39,596 bases of DNA from positions 1-39,596 of the IMG/VR virus record IMGVR_UViG_3300027971_000101. One strand, given 5' to 3'. Below, one piece after another: positions 17,679-27,200 of the stretch. The translations under genes were made by a program, and so were the position numbers. The notes under the pieces are model-generated. The model did not search any database. It was not told where the DNA came from and worked only from the letters and a program-made list of their open reading frames with translations. How positions within the stretch are numbered: the stretch's first letter is position 1; every line of letters begins with the position of its first letter. This DNA is from a virus.

Positions 17679-17689
17679 CCTTTTGCCCT
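17660..17689 (-). terminator. Rho-independent terminator after the fibre gene
   Basis: On the minus strand an AGGGCAAAAG / CTTTTGCCCT stem (10 perfect pairs, 17689-17680 with 17674-17665) encloses the five-base loop GTAGA and is followed at once by six T. It lies about 20 bases after the stop of the 329-aa gene and before the 101-aa gene, so it should end the structural operon's transcript. Confidence 0.88.
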
Positions 17690-17705
17690 GGTCGAAATTG
17701 GTCTA

Positions 17706-18695
17706 TTACACCACTGATGCAGCAACAGTTGGTGTGCCCCAGCTGTTGGCCAATCCCTGTACAGTCGATGGTGGGAAATAGGTACACAATGTGGTTGGTG
17801 CTGTTGCAGCACCAATTGAAGTAGCACCAAGTGCAGGTGCTGTTCCACCCGAAATATTAGTGGTTGTCCCCGCTCCGCTCACTGTTGGTTGTGTCCAGGT
17901 AGTAACCAATGTTAACACTGTAGAAGAAGTTGCTGTTGCAGTTGTTCCAATAGTTTCACCAGTATATGGAGCGTTGGTGTTGTTCAGTAAAAATATTGTT
18001 GCCGGTGTAACAGTCAACTGATACCACCCAGTGGTTGTGGCCAACGTAGTTTGTGTTCCGCCTGTACCACCAATACGTGTGGTCCCGGTATAGCTAACCC
18101 CTGCGATGGTCTGAGCTGCACTGTTGACTCGACCAGTGATGTAAAGTGATCCAGGATAACCTGCAAACGTATTCCAATCAGGATCAAGATCAGTTCCTGT
18201 GCTTGATTTACCAAATTGTAGTCGAACACGGCCACCGGCATTCCAGAAATATCTGGCTTGATCAGCACTGGGGAATGTCACAGTATGTGTGAATACAATA
18301 GTCCACGCACCCTGAGTGCCATTGCTGGTAGCACCAGTCTTGCTTGTGGTCCCACTGGCATATCCAACTTCGGCACCGGAACTGGCTGCATTACCACGAT
18401 TGGTGGTACAGCTAGTGATATCTGTAGCCACGCTGGCCAAAATAGCAATAACATCACCCGTAACTGGTGCAGTTCTTGATGTTAATGTGGTGCTGGTTTG
18501 AGCACCCGATGTGGCCAGATTGTTTACTAGTGTTGCCCAGTTGGTAGCAGTTACAACTGCGCCCACACTCACAGCACTAATTGCAGTTTGGCCCCACCCA
18601 CTGTCTGTTGATCCTGTGCCCCAGATTGCATTGAGATTGGTCTGAAACGTGTTATAATCTGCTGCTTGGATTAATCCGCCTGATGAATACGTCAT
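17706..18695 (-). CDS. Phage fibre/tail structural protein (329 aa)
   Basis: ATG at 18695 with AGGA about 8 bases upstream. Rich in Thr, Ser, Ala and Gly, without signal peptide or membrane segment: the composition of a virion fibre protein. The N-terminus MTYSSGGLIQAADYNTF with NAIWGTG looks like a conserved particle-attachment end. WNAGGRVRLQFG and a Thr-rich beta C-terminal half follow. Likely a tail fibre or fibre-associated protein placed at the end of the structural operon. No catalytic motif is seen. The terminator lies just downstream. Confidence 0.8.
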   Translation of the reverse strand: MTYSSGGLIQAADYNTFQTNLNAIWGTGSTDSGWGQTAISAVSVGAVVTATNWATLVNNLATSGAQTSTTLTSRTAPVTGDVIAILASVATDITSCTTNRGNAASSGAEVGYASGTTSKTGATSNGTQGAWTIVFTHTVTFPSADQARYFWNAGGRVRLQFGKSSTGTDLDPDWNTFAGYPGSLYITGRVNSAAQTIAGVSYTGTTRIGGTGGTQTTLATTTGWYQLTVTPATIFLLNNTNAPYTGETIGTTATATSSTVLTLVTTWTQPTVSGAGTTTNISGGTAPALGATSIGAATAPTTLCTYFPPSTVQGLANSWGTPTVAASVV

Positions 18696-18707
18696 TTCAA
18701 TTTCCTA

Positions 18708-20411
18708 TTATTTGATTGTCACAATAGCTTCTACAGTACCTGCGCCTGCAGTGGTCTTGCTGCTCAATGCACGGCCAATCACATTGAATGCAGTTGCTTC
18801 TCCAGGTTGTGCAGCACGGGCTACACCGTCACCCGCAGAAATCAATCTGTCGCCTTTGTTTACTATGCCTGTTACTATCACAGGTACACGACCTGTCATG
18901 GCCACTGGTGGATGTGAGTCATTGTCACCAGCACCACCATTCATCATGAATGCAGGGCGTGTGGAAATAACACCAAACACTTTGTCGCTGGCATCAATTT
19001 TTACTCTGGTAATTTCAGCAGATCCGCCTAATTCAACCACAGTGCCCGGTTCATAAATTTCATCAGCAGCAAAACGTTCTGCAACGTCAGCATACAATGC
19101 TGTGGTAGCTTGTGCAAACACAGTGTTGAAATAGCTTGAGCTAGATCCAATGTTACCCACACCATTGCCCGCACTATTCACAATGGCAGTGGCTGCACTA
19201 CCTGAGTTCACAGTAATGGTACCAGCAGTATTTAAATTACCACCAATTACATTTCCACCGGCAGATAATAGTCCAGCAGTATTTAAATTACCACCAATTA
19301 CATTTCCACCGGCAGATAATAGTCCAGCAGTATTTAAATTACCACCAATTACATTTCCAGTTATAGATAATAGTCCAGTGATATATTCGCCTGTGGTTGC
19401 AAACACAGCCACATTACTGCTTCCGCCCACACCAATAGAAACATTTCCACCTGAACTTACTATTGTGACATTTGATGTGCCATTGCTGAGGTTGGACACT
19501 GTGGTTGACAGACTAGGAATACTAACTACTCCAGTGCTGCCGTTGATCGAAATAGCACTGTTAGGTGTACCACCAACGTTTGCACCTATTACCAAGTTGC
19601 CATTAGAAGTTTGATTACGAAGGGTCACGTCCGAACCACTGACTGTGACGCGGAAATCAGAATTTTCACCAACTGACAACCCAGTGTCGTTCAGGATGCC
19701 TAGGGTGCCTGTCATGGTTTGGTTGCTAGTTGTGGCCACAAACCCTGACGATGCTATACCGTTAAGGTAAGTGGAATTGTTGGCTGTGCCTTGGAACAAC
19801 TGTGCCACGCCAGAAATGGTGCCGGCCATTGTAAGTCCAGGCTGTACTAGTTTGCTACCGGTCCAGCCGCCGCCTGCTGGTGCCACAGCAGGAGTGTATG
19901 CAGCATCTTTACTAAAAATACCCACCACTGCATTGGCAACATACATTTCCACAGCCACATGACTTACTGCATTGGTATCTGTAATGGTTGTGACAATTGC
20001 TCCACTTACCCCAGTATTTCCAGTATAAGCTGGACCTACCAATATCCAAGCAGTACCAGTATAAACATTAAGTTGAGAATTCACACTGTCATACCACAAA
20101 TCCCCAGCTACATTTGAAGTAGATGGAGCAGTTGAGCTAGAAGTGGCCCCTGAGATAACTTTAAAAGTAGCACCAGTGTATACCTTCATGGTATCTGTGG
20201 TTTGATCATACCATAGTTGACCTTCCAATGGTGCTGTGGGTGCTGTGGTGTTTGCTCCGTTTTGTAGTAAACGGATAATATCATCGTTGATGAACTGTCC
20301 GTAACCGGCATAATTTTTACCCACCAGCACCATACTGGAATCAGTATTAATGGTACCGTCGGGTATGGTTGCGAACACAGAACCATTGGTAAGAGTGATT
20401 GTATATGACAT
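18708..20411 (-). CDS. Tail fibre-like protein with repeats (567 aa)
   Basis: ATG at 20411 with GGAGC 8 bases upstream. Two GxLWYDxxxxxxxVYTG modules (about residues 63-82 and 101-122) form the N-terminal half. A 17-residue repeat (GNVIGGNLNTAGLLSAG type, from 19222 to 19374) follows in three copies. The C-terminus holds YADVAERFAADEIYEPGTVVELGG, a phage tail-fibre end module often placed near a chaperone-like or self-cleaving tail, though I see no peptidase triad. Predicted trimeric fibre that contacts the host. It lies directly upstream of the 329-aa fibre-like gene with 12 bases between. Confidence 0.87.
   Translation of the reverse strand: MSYTITLTNGSVFATIPDGTINTDSSMVLVGKNYAGYGQFINDDIIRLLQNGANTTAPTAPLEGQLWYDQTTDTMKVYTGATFKVISGATSSSTAPSTSNVAGDLWYDSVNSQLNVYTGTAWILVGPAYTGNTGVSGAIVTTITDTNAVSHVAVEMYVANAVVGIFSKDAAYTPAVAPAGGGWTGSKLVQPGLTMAGTISGVAQLFQGTANNSTYLNGIASSGFVATTSNQTMTGTLGILNDTGLSVGENSDFRVTVSGSDVTLRNQTSNGNLVIGANVGGTPNSAISINGSTGVVSIPSLSTTVSNLSNGTSNVTIVSSGGNVSIGVGGSSNVAVFATTGEYITGLLSITGNVIGGNLNTAGLLSAGGNVIGGNLNTAGLLSAGGNVIGGNLNTAGTITVNSGSAATAIVNSAGNGVGNIGSSSSYFNTVFAQATTALYADVAERFAADEIYEPGTVVELGGSAEITRVKIDASDKVFGVISTRPAFMMNGGAGDNDSHPPVAMTGRVPVIVTGIVNKGDRLISAGDGVARAAQPGEATAFNVIGRALSSKTTAGAGTVEAIVTIK
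19222..19374 (-). repeat. 51-bp tandem repeat, three copies
   Basis: Units 19222-19272 and 19273-19323 are identical; 19324-19374 matches except for a short change near its end. Each unit is 17 codons, so the reading frame is kept and the fibre gains or loses a whole repeat. The identity of the first two copies points to recent slippage or recombination. Confidence 0.95.
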
Positions 20412-20430
20412 ATTGCTTGCTCCGAATCTT

Positions 20431-20449
20431 ATAGGTATTTATTACCTAT
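20431..20449 (-). promoter_or_regulatory. AATAAATA late-promoter-like octamer within a 7-bp hairpin
   Basis: Minus strand: ATAGGTA, loop ATAAA, TACCTAT (7-bp perfect inverted repeat). The octamer AATAAATA (20443-20436) lies across the loop, about 24 bases before the fibre ATG at 20411. It agrees with 7 of 8 positions of the T4 late consensus TATAAATA. No U tract follows, so terminator function is unlikely. A promoter role is inferred from the match and position. Confidence 0.5.
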
Positions 20450-20463
20450 TAATCTACACATAT

Positions 20464-21075
20464 TTATGCTGTGCTTAGGTTAGTCAAAGTCTGAATTCGC
20501 ACAGTATAATCAATCTGTATCTGGCGGTTCAAACTCTTTTGTACTGGATGAAAAATTACATGTGTTAATAATCGTAGATTTGTTGTATCTCCGTTGACAG
20601 CTTTGAGTCCCAGCTCATCAAACACATATTCACCATTGAAATTGGTACTATTATCAAATGCTTGTTGTCCCGGCGGTTCGCCGTAGTCTAACAAGCAACT
20701 CACAAGAATATCTGTATACACTTGCCCTGACGTATGCAATACTGTCAAGTTATTGTTAATTATATCAGTGTCGGCTGCTGAATTGTCATTTACTACTTTG
20801 ACAAAGGTCTCATTGTACAGATCTGCATTGGTGCCAGTGGTATTTGGTGGCAAGTAAGTGATCACTCCAGTGGGATCAACCGAACTACCACCATTGCCAA
20901 ATGCCATGGCATAAATCCACCCGCCGCCCTGGGCAAGAGTTCTATAGCTGAGTGTTTGTGCCAGTGCAATACTCATGTTTTCATAGTGTATTGCGTTTTT
21001 TTTGTCTACAAAAACTTCACCAGATTTTGGATCAAAAATCTTTACAAAGCCTTGTATCTGTACAGGTATCATCAT
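20464..21075 (-). CDS. Phage structural protein with GFVKI N-terminal module (203 aa)
   Basis: ATG at 21075, overlapping the 48-aa microgene stop by ATGA. The N-terminus QGFVKIFDPKSGEVFVDKKNAIHYENMS is the most distinct part, followed by GWIYAMAFGNGGSSVDPTG, then DILVSCLLDYGEPPGQQAF and a C-terminal VIFHPVQKSLNRQIQIDYTV. I recall this layout as a virion protein in T4-like marine phages (from memory), but the exact position in the particle is not known to me. No transmembrane segment. Likely a baseplate or fibre connector given its place between the giant protein and the fibre gene. Confidence 0.8.
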   Translation of the reverse strand: MMIPVQIQGFVKIFDPKSGEVFVDKKNAIHYENMSIALAQTLSYRTLAQGGGWIYAMAFGNGGSSVDPTGVITYLPPNTTGTNADLYNETFVKVVNDNSAADTDIINNNLTVLHTSGQVYTDILVSCLLDYGEPPGQQAFDNSTNFNGEYVFDELGLKAVNGDTTNLRLLTHVIFHPVQKSLNRQIQIDYTVRIQTLTNLSTA

Positions 21076-21218
21076 GCTCGTGTCTCCACAAATACTTGTT
21101 TGGTTTGAGGGTCTGAGATTTTTAAAAATCCCAAAATTGCAATGGCGCCGCGCTCATCTGGACGAGCAACGGGTTTTGGGGCGGGTGTTTGTGGACGAAT
21201 CTGCTGATTTTGCTGCAT
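21072..21218 (-). CDS. 48-aa microprotein with truncated GFVKI-like module
   Basis: Frame ATG 21218 to TGA 21072, with the stop overlapping the next start by ATGA. The Pro/Gln-rich start (MQQNQQIRPQTPAPKP) is followed by RGAIAILGFLKISDPQTK and QVFVETRA. The latter is alignable with the N-terminus of the next protein (GFVKIFDPKSGEVFVDKKNA). It may be a short partner, an old duplication remnant or a separately translated first module. It fills most of the 155 bases between the giant gene and the 203-aa gene. Confidence 0.7.
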   Translation of the reverse strand: MQQNQQIRPQTPAPKPVARPDERGAIAILGFLKISDPQTKQVFVETRA

Positions 21219-21230
21219 AATTTATTTACC

Positions 21231-24200
21231 TTAATATTCATCTCTGAAGAATCTTGCGGCCAAGGTTTGGGTTACCTGCAAGGCTTCACCATTGGAAGGT
21301 TCACCGTCGGCTGGTTGATACCATCCAAATCCTTGTCGTACCTGGATAGAAACTTCATATCCGTCTGTGGGTGCTGTGTCAAATGTTATTGTGGCAGGTG
21401 CTACAGAATCCACAGTGTATCCAGTATAAACACGGATCCCAGCCACATATACCAAAATAGCTTGTTCAGCAAAATTCAAGGTAGAATCTACTGTGAATGC
21501 ACTGAGGTCAATGTTTGGTGCTGTGAATGTTTCTGTGCTGCCATCAGCTAACGTATTGGTGTACACCACACGGTCTTGATATTCAACAGGAGCAAGGTTA
21601 TCTCTACCTATGTTATACACAATAGAATCTACTGCATGATTGGTTGCGGCTGTACCTGCTGTGCCACGCAGTAAACTACTCACAGTATTGGTATTCAAAT
21701 CACGCACACGATACATGATCCGTTCACCATTGATGGTTATTGCACCCCAGATGTTGTTTGCTAGATTAGGTTGAGGCAATGCACCTGCATCAGCCACATA
21801 AATTATATCCTGATCAATAAACAATGGTTGAACCAATGTGGTAGTGGTGTTGGGAGTTATTCTATAGGTAGCTTGCACATCGCGCATGTCTTGGAAAATA
21901 CGTAGCTCAAGTCCAGTTACTGGATTAGTTTCAAGAATAACAATAATATCATTCACATCGGGCGCAGTGTCAAAAGTGACCCCTGCATTCGCACTGTCTC
22001 CATAATCAACAGTATACTGATCAGGGGAGATTACAACATTGTTGATAGTAACTTCAACTTCTTCAGAATAGGTTGGAGCCGCGTATGGTCCAGTGGTACT
22101 ACCATCACCTGTGTACACAGTGGTCTGTCGTGTGTAAACTCGGAAGTCCATGGTATCAAATTCTGATCCAGGCACTAGTTCTTGTGGAGCATGGCTTTCG
22201 TATGGTCCAACAAACTCACCACCTACCACATTGATATCTGTGGGGCGAATACCCAAGTAAGGATCCAGGAATCTGCTTTCGTAAATGGTATCCAGGATTC
22301 CTGGATCGTAAGTGGGACGACCTTCTGGACCAAAGGCAATGTTATCAAATGGATTTATGTCAAAATTCCCTACATCAAATCCAGTATTCTGTGAAAAAGT
22401 AGGAGCACTGACTTGCACACCTGGGTAAGTTATGCCATCGATCAATAACCCTAGATCTAACCCTGGCTCATTCACTGTGGGAACATACAATCCCATGGTA
22501 CGATTTATACCGCTCAAGGTTGCGGCATTCACCAGTAACCAGTATGTAGGATCAAATGTAGCAGATTCTACTGCTGGAGATCTTGCTGTGATACTAGTGG
22601 ATGACAAAGACTGAGCAGGTGATACTGTGTATGTTCCAATGCCGCCGGTTCCTGACAAGAGGCCAGTGATTTTGGTGTCAGTGATTACTCCAGTTCCGGT
22701 AAGTATCATACCTGTTACCAGTGCCGGACTACCATTTGGTATACTGGTCACTGACATTACTGAACTTGATATAGATGCTGTAATCACAATCGGTGGGCTA
22801 TCGGCAGTCCATACTCTGTTATCGTAACGAACTTGTGTGCCATTGATGTATGCTACATTTGGTTGCCAATCTAGAATGGTTGATACATATTGGTATCTAT
22901 CATATTTCATTGTGATGTTGAAACTGCGGACCAAGTTGTAGTATTGTGTAACACCGTAATTGGCTGCGGTTGGGTTTTGATTTTTTCCAACTCCCGGGCC
23001 GGCCATTGTGGCCACCAACTGCCCGCCAGTGCCGTTGCCACCACTCAAGGTTATCAGTGCGGTTGTGGTATATCCCACTCCGGGATTATCTATTGTTACT
23101 CCACTTATATTTCCAGCACTGTTTACAATCACAGTAAGGGCTGCTGGTGTGACACAATCACCAGTGATGGTTGCAATAGGAGGAACAGTATATCCTGTTC
23201 CTGCATCGGCAATTGCTACCCCTACTACAGACAAGGTATAATTTTGATACCAGAAACTCCAAGGCTGCGACTGCCATAATAAATTGTCAGATGCAACATC
23301 ACTGTCATCGCTCGGTGTGCCGGTGCCTACTGCTGTGCTCACAGTGTAAGGAGTCAGTATTGGACTCACAAATTGATTGGGAATTACATCAGTATCGTAA
23401 AATGCCGGAACATCAAAGTCAGTTAGTGTACCTTGATAGTCATCTATTCCATTATAGATTAGATTGAATTCACGTATCTGCACATGATATGGTTTGACTT
23501 CGTTGATGTAATCTAACACAAAGTCTTGATTGTCTCGACGATACGTTTGGAAAGCTACTAGTTCGCGAATTGTGTGATCCACATCAATCAACGAGGTCTT
23601 TGATAACCAGTTGGGTGCTTCGAACTCACTGAGTGCAAAATTAAACATCAAGATCAATGCACGATTGCGTTCAATCAACAGCTCATCAACTAAAAGTTCT
23701 TGATTGATTGCTTGAATGATTCTTCGAGTTTCGATCACAGGCTCTTGATCAAAGTATTGTGCATCGAACACTTCTACATCAAATCCAAAACGTCCCAGTT
23801 GATAATCCCATAATTCTGCAGAGATTTTTATAGTACCATCTTGTAATCCCACACGTTGCCAAGTGTTTGTGGCCACACGTAGATATATTTCCCACTTGTT
23901 TTGTGAATTGGCAGTGACCCGCACACTAGATCCCACCGGCGCTTGATACACACTCAACTTACTGAGATCACTGTACAATGCCACCGTGGCAATAACCAGT
24001 TTGCTGGGATTATATCCAGGTAGATACCAATTGATATAGTTCCAATATCTGCGAGTGTCGTAATTTTGAACTCTGATCAGAGCCAATGTAGCAAACGTTT
24101 TTGATGCTGTGACTTGATAGATTGTCCATAAGCCATTTTGCCTAGAATCACTTGCTACCAAATATAGATATCCCACTGGTACTATGGCAAGATTTTGATA

Positions 24201-27200
24201 GCTGAGTTCTTCAATGTCGGCTACTCGTTTATTCCAAGCACCAGTGTTTGCTGGTGGCTCAGGTTCTCTGCTGTTTAACAACACAAAACTTCGAATCTCT
24301 GTGATAGGATACTGTGCTAGCACTGAATTAACTCTACCAAAATAATTCTTCAATGCCAAAAACCTATCCTCAAACATGCTTTGTCGTGGGCGGAACTGCA
24401 CCCCATAACGATTGGCAATGCTGAGATTGGTATCAGGTACTACTGCACCATTGGAGTTAATTCCAGAAAGACTATCTATGAATTTTAGATATAGGTTGTC
24501 AGGTAAAAATCCATCAGCACGATCTTGAGGAATCAAACTGTATTGTGTGTGAACATTGTCACTGGTTAATTCTTGATCAAACTCAATGCTGAGTATGGTA
24601 TCTTGGGCCGAGATGTCATTTGTTGCGTTATAAATGCCGGTTGCGCTGGCATTAAGGAACGCCACATACGGAATACCCGAACTGCGTGGATCTGCAATGT
24701 AAGTGGCAATCCCTGTGGTGCTAAGAGTTTTTCCAACTGCGGTGTTGATGGTAGTGATACCTTTCACCCAGAAATAATAGGTTGTGGCAAAAACTCCAAT
24801 GGAATTTATTCCATTTGTTACATTGTAACTGAACACATCTTTTGGAGTACCAGGGCCGGTATAATTGGCCGGGGGTACATCACTGTTGATCCACTGGTAT
24901 ATCTCAACTGTTGATCCTGGGAATATTTGTGCCCAACGACGAGCTGCATAGGTAATGTTGTTTTGATTAGGATCAATGAATCGTACACTGTCAGTGTTCC
25001 ACCAAATCTCACCCACGTGTGGTTCAGCCCAGATTCTTCCAAAATTGTTAACAGGTCCTACATTATACGCAGCAGGATCCACAGCACCAGTATAGTTTAT
25101 GTTTTCCGCAGCGGCACCTAGTATCTTGCCTTGCAGTGGATCAATAAAATCAAAGAATGTAGTTTTTGCACCAGTTTTTGCACTGTAACTATACACAGAA
25201 TTGACCAATGCAATGTCAACCACTGGCAGTTGTTCATGTATTACTACCCAGGCAGGAGTAAGAGTGTCGTTGTTGAACACTGCCACACGGCCATAATTTA
25301 GATCGCTTAATGTGCTATCATCAATGTCACTGCCAGGACTACCCACTAACAATTTGCCATTGGTGTAATTAACTGCTGTGCCAAACTGATCTAGTTCTCT
25401 TACTCGTTGATCATAGATTTGTTGTCCAAATACAAACTTGCCTGGATCAGTCACTGAGTCTGCTGAACTACGCAAATAATCATATGTGTATACTACCCCG
25501 CTTTGGTATAAAGGACCATTAAACGTGGTAGTGCGGCCGTCAAAGTATGTGGTACCCTGATCAAATGTGTTAGGACGATATAAGTTTCCGTTTGGTGCGC
25601 CAACTGTCAGTGTCAATGCTGACGTATCAACATTCAACGAAGCACCAAATGCCGCACCTATTGAAGGTGCCGGACTGGTAATAGTTTGAGTGTAAGCATA
25701 GGTATTGAATCCCAAGCGTTGGAACATATTTCCAATCAATCCCGGCAACACAGTAAGTCTATTGGCTGTTTCTGCAGCCAACACATTCTTCACACTCAGC
25801 GTGAGTAATCCAAATGTTGCTGTTCCAAGTAAACCAGTTCTGGCAATTACATTGGCAATGCCAGAAGAGTTAATGTTGTTGACCAAGCTGGCTACCCAAC
25901 TACTTTGTTGCCAATAACTGGTATCAGTAATTGCTACTCCCACAGGTACAAGACGAGTAGATCGATATATGCCCAAACTGTTTTGAACTATACTATCAAT
26001 GGGCCAAGACACTGTGTTTACCCATTCAGTTGGTTCGCTCATGATCACTTCTTGATCATTGATTCTGATACTTTGTCCTGGTTGCAGTCTTGGATTTGGA
26101 TTTCGACTGGTAGTGGTACCGTATAAACGACTTTGATTTACATTGCGTTGTACGGATCCTGCCTGTGCTAATATAGAACTATCTTGAGGAGCACCGGTGT
26201 ACAAGCTGCAACTGTATCGGCATATATCCACAGCAGCACCAAAGTTTGCGCTCAAACTTGGTGTATTGGCTGGGATGATCTGTAATAGATTAAATGTGTT
26301 TGGTTGTATCTGCAATACATCTCCCACTGCCAACGGTGCCGTCACGGTGACTGTTGCTCCACTTACAGAGAACGTGCCACCTATGTTGTCTTCAGTGTTG
26401 AGCAAGAATGTGTTGTTCAATGCCACAAACGTAGGACTAACTAATACACCACCATCCACTGTGTAAGATGTCTGTGCTGAGTTGGTGATCACAAAGTTTT
26501 GTGCAGAACGATCATATACATAAACTGCACCAGCATTCAATAGATCATTGGTCTGTGCGTTTGGTGTGCCAATCAGAATTTGACGACCATCAATTGTGCA
26601 ACTTACACTTTGACCAAATCTACTGTCATCGGGCAATCTAGCAGTGATGCTGGTTGATGCAGTGGTTTGGCCAGGAGTGACCAAATAAGTACCCACTCCA
26701 CCAACACCGCTGACCATGGCAGTGATGCGTGTTCCTTGTGCAACATCAGTGCCACTCAGTATCATACCAACTGTCAATGCCGGTGATCCAATTGGCACGC
26801 TGGTCACTGTCATGGTGCTGTTAGATATATCAGCTGTGAACTGTATGGTAAATTCTAGTGTATCAACAAACGTGTAATAACTGATTGCTGTCACTGTTAT
26901 GGTTGATGCATCAGCAGGTGCAGTGAAAAATATTAAATCTCTTCCGGTGGTACTGTTGTCTGAATTGAACTCAAAATCAATATTTGGTCTTTGCCATACG
27001 CCATTTACCAAAACACCAAAACTATAAATGTTGACCGCAGTATATAGATAGTCATTCAATGAGAACAATTGAGTTGTTCCGTCACCTGTGTAATTTACTG
27101 ATGTTCTACGATTGATTTTTAATATCAAATTGTCCGGCGGTGCGGAATTAAACACCACATTGGTTGATGTTAATGAATAATCTATCCCTTCAGTCAACAG

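Noticed and set aside
19150-19614. A 154-residue open frame on the plus strand, rich in Pro
   Set aside because: It lies fully antisense to the fibre gene and its composition is what the Gly/Thr/Asn-rich repeat would give on the reverse strand; no ribosome-binding site.
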